Shown piece after piece: positions 1 through 10,200 of a DNA stretch of 26,811 nucleotides (its first letter is position 1; each line of letters opens with the position of its first letter). Location of the stretch: contig JAOXYB010047835.1 of assembly GCA_028565635.1 (NCBI GenBank), positions 1 to 26,811 on the forward strand, in the 5' to 3' direction. The DNA comes from Phoronis ovalis (Eukaryota > Phoronida > Phoronidae). The notes beneath the pieces were generated by a model. That model was given only the letters and a program-made list of their open reading frames with translations, did no database searches and had not been told where the DNA came from. Position numbers and translations under genes: made by a program.

Positions 1-238
1 TTTTATACCTACAAGTCTTTCAAAGGGGTGTTTTTTAGCAGCCTATATACGCGTTTAGGGGCCTTTTTTTAAACCTGTGTTTGCGCATGTGGATACACCC
101 TTTACATAAGTGCCCTCCCCGGGAATAAACCAGACCAATCACCCTGGAAATGAGTAGACTAATTATGTGGAGCAGGTATGCTGCAAGGAGTTGGGTTTTT
201 GAAGCTATTTTTGCTAACTATATCCCACATTTCATTTC
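1..238. other. Left edge, part of SLC7 intron 1
   Basis: Non-coding sequence with G and T runs. The open frame at 150-377 has no splice context or family resemblance and runs into the repeat that starts at 239. I see no first exon with the expected GSGIF motif. Confidence 0.6.
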
Positions 239-586
239 CCCAGGGGTATACTCAAGTTTTTGGTGGGGGGGTTTAAATTTTGGATTATATACTTCTTGCT
301 GTATTTTTTTGGATTGCAACCGTAAAGAAATTTATAAATTAGGATTGCTACTGTTTACAGCAAATAATTTGGATTAAATTTAGGTTTGTATCCATAAATA
401 AATTTTGGAATTTGGTTTATATCCGTTAGTTTGTGTAAAAATGGATTGCTAATAAAATATTTTAAAATTTTGGATTGCTACCCTTATATTTCAAAAAAAT
501 TGGATTGGGTTTGCTACCACAAGCTAAAATTTTGGATTGGATTGGGTGGCACATCCCCATAGTTAAAAAACCAAGAGTCCCCTGGG
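239..586. repeat. Inverted-repeat-bounded element made of degenerate GGATTGCTAC units
   Basis: The left end reads CCCAGGGGTATACTC (239-253) and the right end GAGTCCCCTGGG (575-586). These are inverted copies differing by a short TATA/A indel. Between them, units of roughly 30 bp start with GGATTGCTAC or variants (about 311, 342, 371, 383, 449, 475, 504 and 535) and are separated by A/T-rich spacers. It is probably a dispersed non-coding repeat, cut off from any coding capacity. The family is not identified. Confidence 0.6.
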
Positions 587-968
587 ATTTCATGCATCAT
601 CTATATACTCTGTATTGGAAATGTAAATGCATGTGAACTGCATGTCCACTGATAGCAGCTAGGCAACCATCAAGTAGCAATATAATTATAACAGTATGAT
701 CAGTCAACTCACATGTTATAAATTAGGTATATTTTGAAGGTAGAAAATTATTAATATTATATTATTAGGACTGGTGGAATCTTTATTTGAAATGGGGGCA
801 TCAGTAACAATTCATGCTTGTTCTTGTGGGTGTAATTGCTGTAATTATAGCAGCTGATAATAATGCTTGCTGCACCCAATGCTCTTTCATACTGATTTTA
901 ATATTGTAGTAAACCTTAAAAACAAATTATATATATTCAATGTTACATATATATTTGATACATTTCAG
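587..968. other. Remainder of SLC7 intron 1
   Basis: AT-rich sequence leading into the exon A acceptor. Nothing else is recognised. Confidence 0.6.
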
Positions 969-1286
969 GTGTGCTAGAAAATACTGGCAGCATAGGACTC
1001 TCATTAATCGTTTGGTTTCTATGTGGGGTATTTTCCATGATTGGTGCATACTGCTATGCTGAACTGGGTACGCTTATCAAAAAATCTGGTGCTGACTATG
1101 CATATATTTTTGAAGCATTTGGACCATTCTTTGCATTCTTACGGTTATGGGTGGAGTGTATGATCATCAAGCCATGTTTGGCAGCCATTGTGGCACTAAC
1201 ATTTGCATATTACATTGTCGAGCCTGTATTTCCTGACTGCGAGCAACCAGAAAATGCAATCAGATTATTTGCTGCATTGTGTATTT
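969..1286 (+). CDS. SLC7 transporter exon A (TM2 to TM4 region)
   Basis: The acceptor is tacatttcag just before 969 and the donor is GTAAGT at 1287. The exon begins with two bases of a split glycine codon, so the upstream intron is phase 1 and Val971 is not a start codon. It encodes [15 protein letters not shown], the [13 protein letters not shown] helix, the [10 protein letters not shown] loop and [11 protein letters not shown]. It ends phase 1 after the FPDC loop holding the predicted heavy-chain disulfide cysteine. The split Leu codon T|TG is completed in the next exon. Confidence 0.93.
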
Positions 1287-4200
1287 GTAAGTATAATTTT
1301 TCAGCATAGGGTAAAATTGGAAATTGTTTGTACCAAATTGTGAACAACTTTGCAATTGTTTTCCCTGTAGAACAAGATTAATGAAATTCACAAGGATGTC
1401 ATCTTAGCAAAAGCAACCATGTCACTATGAAAATAAGTAAACCCACAAGCAAACACTTAAAATGTGTGTGTTATACAGGTATCAATGGAACGCCACACTT
1501 TGTACCCAGGGCTTCTTTCAGTGTGGCAAGTTGTAAACCAAAGTTTTAGGTAATCAGCAAAAGCAAATTCAATTTTTGCAGTTATATACATGTAGGTAGC
1601 AATTCAAGATTTAGATCTTTTGTATTTTTTACTATAAAATACTTATGGGACCACAAGGTGACCTTTCATTGTTTGCCAATAATTGTTTTTAATAACTATA
1701 GGACCTTTTTGTATTCTTGCAGTGCATTCAAATGTGACAATCACATTATTAAGTGTTATAATAACTGTTTTGTTCCTGATTATATTCATTCAGCTGGTGC
1801 CAACAGGTACATATGAAACCAGGTTAAGAAGGACATTATCAATTTTAATCAAGAAACAAGGCCTAACATTTAAAACAAACTATAAACTATTGTTTATTAG
1901 GGTTGCTACTATAAGGGAGCAAGCCTATTGGTTTTGTATCAGTTCTTTCTTTTTCTTTTTTTTCTTTTTCCAATTTTCAGCAAGTTATATCTCGAAGACG
2001 GTTACAGCTAGGAATTTGATACTTGATGTATGACATCCTTGGGGGTAGGCCATTGTTGACCTTGAGGTCAAAAGGTCAAAGGTCAAATTTTGAAAAAATT
2101 TCAAAATGTTCTAAATGATTGTATTGAGGTACAACGAAGTATTTCGGTACTAAAAGGTTTTGTTATTATTTTTTTGGCATCTTTTCAATTAATTTATTGA
2201 TCGTCCAAAATTCACTGAGCCATATCTCGAAGTATGTTGTAGTTAAGGACATGATATTTGAGGTTTGACATCCCCAGGGTAGGCCATTGCTGACCTTGTG
2301 GTCAAAAGGTCATTTAGGGGTCAAAGGTCAAAATTCTAAAAATGATTTCGAAAGGTAATTTGGAGGCCATTTAACGTTCATAAAAGCCAATATGAGCAAC
2401 CCTGCCTTTGCTAAAAGGCTATCTAGTTTAGTATTGGAAATGCTGAATGATTATATAATTGTAATTTTACAGGTAATATGCATCTTCTTGCACAAATGAC
2501 TTAATGGTGGTTCTGGGGGCATGTTAGGAGAATTCGATCAAACCTGTCTCAATTAATAAAAATATACCCCCAGCACCCCAAGATTAGCTTTGCCCTCATT
2601 AGGCGTTCTCTATTTACCAATTGCCATAAAAATCGAACCCCCAACCTAAAATCTTTGGACAATCCTTGTGATATATATAATAGCACTTTATAAAAGATGT
2701 GCTCTACAGGCTGATGTCTGTCTACTGGCAAATTATGCAACTGACTCTATTAAAACTCTAAATTATATATCACCTGTATTCTTTATGCTACTCAACGAGC
2801 TGATATCACAAATCAGTCGAAAATATAATCTGAAGTAATTACAAGTAATTACTAAAAGCAACAGACTGTTCAGGAAATTTGCTCTTAAATTGAATTTCAC
2901 CAAGGAACAAGCTGCAAATGTAATAATCAGTTTCAGTTATTGGATTGAAATATCCCATTAGTATGATTGCTATATAAATATAACATGCTACTGTATATCC
3001 ATGCATTCAAGTAGTTATCATAACTGCTATATCCTGGTTCCATGGATCGAATGTATTTTCCTGTTGACGAAAAGAGTGTCAGCATGCATCGCGGTATGGG
3101 TTGTATCGCAATATTTTTCTCATTTAAATACTTAAAACTGGTATGTTAATTTTCACTTGTTTGTACATATTTTATCTCAATAATTAGAATAAATAATATA
3201 TAAAAATAAGCAAAATGCCTTTCCAAATGATTTTTGTGGTTAGACACAATCTGTCTAGACCTACTTCATCGAAAAGCAGTATCTGATTGGTTACTTGTGT
3301 AAAATCAATGTGAAAGGTGTCCATATAACAGTGACATTTTTGTTACATTTTATGTCAAACCATGATTTAAAATCTGTTATTTCAGTCATGATGTTCAATC
3401 TGTAAAGAAACCATGAGAGGCTTTAATTAACAAGATTTTTGTAAAAATTAGTAGGGATGATAACTTTATGGATAAAGTACTTTAGGTTAATAGACATTTA
3501 AAAATTTAATCTACTGTTGTTAAAAGTTACCAATGCATTCATGTGAATATTTATGGTGTTTATCCCAGGTCTATGACCTTTTTAAATATGAAGTTAAACT
3601 TGCATTAAAGTATATAAGTGTGGTTACTTGAACACACTGTTATCAAAGTGTAAACTCAATAAGCATATACTGTTAAGTATAATCCTGATTACAGTGGATA
3701 AACCAGTTTCAACTGGTTACTGTGTATATGTACACAGCTATGCCATGTGCTTTATAGGGCAAAGTATGTTCAGGCCCTGGGAAATAATCTAGCATGCTTA
3801 TGAACATTGTTTCATAATTAAATGAATTTAAGATAATAAAAAGGGCAATAGGAAGTTCAACATATTGTGAGAGTGTTCCCTTGATTTGCTAATGTGAGAT
3901 TGATCACTACATTTTACCGAAACATGATTGTATGAGACTTTTAAAACCATACATATATTTTAGTATTACAATCATATGCTGTATATGGTGAATTGTTCTA
4001 CATTCTATATGTGCAGTAAATTTTAATTAAAACTCTAGATGAATATTTAAATAATCAAATATGTTATTCCTCACATTTTCTAGGAGCACTGATAATTAAA
4101 TTTTTTGCTATGTTTAATATTTTAAGCATGTGTTTTAATACCTTGGATTGAGCTTTAAACTAAATTAACAATCACACTGTGGTGGTTGCTCGCTGTTCTT

Positions 4201-7200
4201 ATAATGTATAGGTAGCAACAACTTATTAATCCAATGATGCTAGTTGAACTTTGTATCTAAGATACTTCTGTCACAAACTTGTTATTGCACTTACAAGCAC
4301 TGATATTCTGACCTTATGTTAGCCGCATTTGGTAAATTATTATTATTTTATCCCTATTTTCAGTGCAACAAATAAATATCTTCTCAAAATTGCCTGTTAC
4401 CATTGGAAAAAAAGATTCCATGGTTATAATATGAAATTATTAAGCTACAGATCTTGATCATTTTTTCCACATGAATGTACTTGCACTTTGTTGACAAAAA
4501 GCTCTTAATATATCAACTTTTATCTCCCATAAAAAAATATGTATGTACATATGATTAAAATCTACTCCACATAACTGTTTAGTGATAATGTGGCTATGCT
4601 AGATTCAATAGTTTTCCAGGTTTGTTTAAGAATGATCTGATATGGGTACAAGTGTATGAACACAATAGATTTTTCCTCCCACCTCAATAATAACATATCA
4701 GCTCATATAAATAAGCATAAAGCTGTTTACCTCCAAATAAAGGTAATCACCACTTATGCATACATGCATTCCCAATTTTCTGTGCAGCCGTAACAAATAA
4801 ATATTTCTGCTAGTCTTACAACAGAACATCTGGGGGAATTGATGGTAAATACGAATAGAAAAATGGGTGATTTAGTAGGCTGGAATTTTTGATAAAAAAT
4901 TAATTTTCATATTGTGATTTTCACTTTGTGCAAATTATAAAATAGAAGATGGCCCCTCAGGGGAATAAAGAAAAAAAGTAAAAACAGCTACTTATTCTAA
5001 AATACACTACACAACTACAATGAACCCAAACACTAGAAATAATAGCTGGTGTTGATTATCTGATGCCAAATTTAAAAAAAAACACATTTGCAAATAAATT
5101 TTGCTTCTAAAACAGGTTTATTCAGAACAACATAATACGTTAACCGAAATTCACCTTTTTCTGTTTTACAGTGGTTTTAACCTTCATCAATGCATTGGAT
5201 GTCCACGTGGCAGCGAGGGTACAGGATGTGTTCACAGTCGCCAAGGTGTTTGCCCTCATCCTGATCATTATCACAGGTTTTGTTCGTCTTGGACAGGGTA
5301 AGATGTCATTTGCAAGTAGTAATACTTGTATCTTTAATTGATTTAAGTGATTTAAATACCATTTTATATGGATATTAGCATTTTGATTTTGTATTACTTG
5401 GTTTCTTAACAGAAAAACTGTTTTGCAATGCAAAGGTTTAAATTTTATTTTTTGTTGCATTATTTTTGAAGCATTTCCATCAATAATGAGTCAAATGTGG
5501 TAACATCCAGAAGGACTTTTGTCCTTTTAATTATTACTCAGTTGCCAGATAGTGCATGTTTGTAGATAGTGTCTGAAATAGTGTTTGTGAGAAATTTTAC
5601 TTTTGTAGTTTTATGCTTTGTGTGTATTAGAGTATAAAGCAAACGAACCTTTATATTGTGGCATAATATTATATTAAAAAGGAATGTTTTTCTTTTTATT
5701 CCAATATAGCAAATAACAGTATGTATGTTTAACAGTTAAAACTCAGTTCTTCTAATGACACACTCAAAAACTTTATCACTTCAAAGCATTAACATTTCAT
5801 GTTGTAACAAAATTATCTTTTTGGCATATGCACATATTTGGTATTGGCAGAAAACACACTTGTGCTCAAAATAGTGTTACGCGTGTTGTGATTTATGTAA
5901 GTATTATCATAACTTTGTAAGTAACATTGTATTGAGTACTGGGATGTTTTATGGACAGCTTCTTGCTTGATTTACAGGGATTATATAAATAAATTTTTAA
6001 CATTTCACTATTTCCAAATCACATTGAAATTTGTTTCTCTGTATAAATGTTGTGTGTTAATTCTGTGGAGTTTGTGTGATTTTTCATCTGATATGCGTTT
6101 TATTTAAAGAGTGTGTAATCTGGTTTAACACTTATTTATCTAAACCTACCCTTTCACAGGCCATGTTGGATAAATAATTGACTGCTTGCATATTGCATGC
6201 AAAGATGGTTTGAAGAATAATAAATTTACTTGAAAACAAATTGAGCCATTCTTCACACTGTAGTGCAAGATTGAACTGATGATCCTAATTTTACTTGCTA
6301 GTTAATTTTGCACATGGTTGTAATTAATTGCGTACAAATGACATTGATAACAATAATTTCTCCTGATGCTCTTTCCGTGTTGTGGGCATAAGTTAGTTAA
6401 ATCAATACATGGCCTGTCTTAAAAAGTGTTCAGTGCATGGGTAATGTCATCCGATTTATTTCCAATTTACAAAAAAAAATACTGTTATATATAAAATTTG
6501 AAATAAAAAAATGTGTGTAATCTCCGGATTGATTAAATTTATCTATAAATGATCCCCTACTGTTTGCTAGACAGTACGCTTGGCAAACTGCCATTAGTAC
6601 ATGTATGTTAAAATATTAATATATAATATTTAATGTTCTGCTGCTTCATGACACTGAATTTATTATAAGTCTCAGTGTAAAGAATGGCAGACACATTTAA
6701 TGTACATAAAAGTTATTTCCAGCAATATTTAATATGCTAAAGGTATTAATAAATTATAAGATGGTAACTTGACAGAGATGAAACTCAATTTAGCTGGGGA
6801 TTAAATCCAGTTTGTGGAGTTTACTGTATGCTTTATTACTAAAAGTATAGTTATTTTATGCGATGGATCTTAAAAAACATTACAGCTGTGGTGATCAGGA
6901 AGGAAAGTAATGTTGTAATGTTTTGCAACTTGAATCATGATTCATGAACCTTTTATTTTTAATGTAGTTCCTTAAATATCAAAAGCTACAGTATATTTAA
7001 ACCCTCTTTTTAAGTGTCAGTTTAATGTATTGCAAATTTTAATAAAGTACATCCCATTCATGCAGCAGATGTTTCCATTGTGGATATATGCATTCTTATC
7101 CAAGTGCATATTTTATTTACATATTACAGATTATGTATATGTATACAGAATCTTGTATGGTTGAAAAATAAATGGTTGGCCTGCTCTTAAATGTATAAAC

Positions 7201-10200
7201 TTTTCTTAAGAATTGAAATTTCTGAAAAATACATTGTTTTATAATGCCAAGTCAGAACATATACGGTGACCGTGTCAATTTGTATCTTGGTAAAAAATCA
7301 TTTGTATAATTTATTTGAAATACCTAGTTACGTTGTTTAAGTTGCACTGACATTGTGAGACCATGCACAAAACAGCTTAGCCCGTAATTTACAAGGACAA
7401 TGACTACAATGTGAACTACATAATACAGTAGCTCTTTCTAAAAAAAATATTTTCTGTTTGTCTAGGGTATGTGGAGAATTTCAACAATCCATTTGAAAAC
7501 TCAATAACTGATATTGGTAAAATTTCACTGGGATTCTACTCCGGATTATTTGCATATAATGGCTGGTAAGATTTAAATCGGATTGCTGATTGTTTTCGTT
7601 TCACCAAGCTGTAAATTTATTTAATCCTGATTAGAGCACTAGAAATCTTTCTTGTTAACCAGTCTTAAATGTCAGATTTCATTGTAAGAAATGAAAATAC
7701 TGTTAAAACAGCAATATGAGAACTTCAAGGTAACATTTATGCAAATTGCAACAGCTGGAGCTTCATGACCAACATTTCTCAAATGCAGTTATACTGTGAA
7801 TGCGATTGTCATTTTTACTTGCAGGAACTATCTCAACTTTGTTGTTGAAGAGTTAAAAAATCCAAACAAAAACTTGCCGATTGCAATCTGGATATCTTGC
7901 ACTATGGTTATGGTTATATATCTTCTTGCCAATGTTGCATACTTTAGCACCGTCAGTCCACAAGAGATGTTGGCCACGCCAGCAGTAGCTGTGGTATTTA
8001 TGTTGTTTTTACTGCATAACAATTAATAATGTACACTCACTTTCAATAGTACAAATCTTGTTTACATCTGTAAGCTTACATCCCAGAGTCTTCTAGCTGA
8101 TTAAATTTATTTGCCAGATATAACAGTATGGTATTGGCATTAGGTACAAGGTAGTAAAACATTAGTGTGAATTCATAAGTCACAACTGTCACATCACTAC
8201 CCCTCATCTGGATTCAGTAGAAGTTGCTGTGATGTTAGCCACAGAGAATCCCCTTCCATATTTTTATACTCCCAATTGTTTTTCTAATTTTGTATATCCT
8301 GAATGGGCTTCCACCAATATAAGTTGCCAGCAGTATAAAATTTTGACATACTGTCGGGTTTCCTCCTCACAGTTGTGAACTCTCAACCACAGCATTAGCT
8401 CCATTAGTTGCTAAACGCCATCCTTCTTACTGTTTTCTGGCCGATGTTATCACAACTAGTATTTATGTAAAGGTACACTTATTATTGTTTTAGATCGCAC
8501 TTGGCAGTACAAGTTTTGCTATTTAGCATTGTTTAATGTGTTTTTTTAGAGAATATATCTTTCAACCAATTTCCATTTCAGTTAATGGCAAAGCGTCTTT
8601 ATGGATTCATGTGGTGGCTTGTTCCTGTTTTTGTCGCAATGTCGACATTTGGCAGTGTTAATGGCATCATTCTGACATCTTCCCGATCGTTCTTTGTTGG
8701 TGCTCGTGAGAACCACATGCCACAAGTGTTAAGCATGATACAGATTCAGAGACTGACACCGCTGCCCGCTGTACTCTTTACTGTAAGTGCCACATTTTTT
8801 GAAATTGTACCCTGATACATATAGTACATGAGCATTATTGTACATAAGAGTTGAAGAAACTGCATATTTAAAAATGTGTTATTGCTACACAACTTTTTTC
8901 ATTTTAAAAATGAAATGTTTATACAGATTTGTAACTTGTTCTCTTTAGCTAACTTGGATATTACACATCTTTAACTGAGTCGGGGCTAATTTTGATTTCT
9001 AAGCAGAATTTTTGATGAAATTATTGTGTAATATCCAGTAGTAAGAAATAAACTAATAATTAAAACAGTTTTTGGTTTCTGACAGCATAATTGAATTTAT
9101 TTTTTGAAAACTATATTAAGTTTTTTTACTGTTGAAATAGTGAAAAAGTGACAGTACTCCAAAAGTGTTCTGTCTGTTTTGTATCTGAAGTAGTGCATTA
9201 TAACACTATTGAAATGTGGTTTTGTGATCATATTTTGCTCATAGTAATAAGAATGGGAAACTGAAAGTATGACCATTTGATGCCTGGTTCTATTGGTCTA
9301 AAGAGCAATTATTCCATCACAGAATCCCATCATATTCATAAGTTTTTACTTCAAATTAGTTACGAATGAATGGTGACACCTTTTGTACAATAAAACAAAA
9401 AATCTGCTTCAGTCGTAGGATTTATAAGAACATTTTTTATCCCGTTATAACAAAATTAAACTTTGATAACTATTAGTTTAACACCCGTTTTCAACCATAT
9501 GGATTTTTTGAAAGATTTACGATTGTTGTATCTAGCAGAAGTAAATACTTATCAGTGTCAGATTAATAAAAATTAATTTTAATAAAATTAAAATTTAAGG
9601 TTCACACATATTTCAAGTTTTATGCAGATACCAAATGTTCAGTAAATATACTGTATTTAATTGAAATGTTCTGTCCTTTCTATTTAGGGTGTCATGAGCT
9701 GTGTGTACTTGGTTTCAACAGATTTGTATGCTTTGATGAACTATGTTAGTTTTGTTAACTGGCTTTCCATTGGTCTCTCTGTTGTTGCTTTGCTGTACTT
9801 CAGGCACCAGCGTCCTGATGCACCAAGGCCTATAAAGGTAGAAAAAGCGCAAGTTCTTTATGTAATGAACTGATATCTTGTTCTGTGATAAGGTTGGAGT
9901 TGTATTTTATAATATTTGCTGAACTATATTAGACAAGAATTGAAAATCTATTTAAAAATAATCTTTCTGTAATAATAAATTTTTAGTAATGTAAGGCCTC
10001 CAGCCCATATTACAATACATCACAAGCAAATAATGTAAACAAGAATACAAAAAACATTTCTAACATGATCGCTGCTCACTTGTACACAAGAATACAACAA
10101 AAACAAAAAACATTTACAAAAGTAATCTACTCCTCACCTACACCAGTGGCACTGCAACTAATCTTTCTGTAGTATTACATAGTTTCCAATTATACTATTA

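Larger units (their letters stand above)
1287..5171 (+). other. Large intron between exons A and B (3,885 bp)
   Basis: AT-rich intron with a GTAAGT donor and a ctgttttacag acceptor. It carries a Helentron-like element (1897-2426) and a possible SINE fossil (about 2530-2740). From about 2760 to 5100 I see only AT-rich sequence with very few CpGs and no exon-like frame. The open frame at 1683-2033 is interspersed repeat sequence, not an exon. Confidence 0.85.

Noticed and set aside
339-560. Repeated GGATTGCTAC units considered as a CRISPR-like array
   Set aside because: The units are degenerate and spacers are short and unequal; in a eukaryotic intron they are better explained as a decayed minisatellite-like element.
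1492-1527. GCCACACT / AGTGTGGC inverted repeat, considered as a microRNA hairpin
   Set aside because: The stem is only 8 bp with a 20-nt loop and does not extend, so it is too short for a pre-miRNA.
1683-2033. 116-codon + frame with a hydrophobic start
   Set aside because: It runs into the interspersed repeat at 1897 and a poly-pyrimidine tract giving a run of Phe. The SLC7 exons join in frame without it.
2549-2740. 63-codon - frame
   Set aside because: It coincides with the suspected SINE fossil and has no protein-like motif.
5140-5460. 106-codon - frame overlapping exon B
   Set aside because: Antisense shadow of a well-supported transporter exon.
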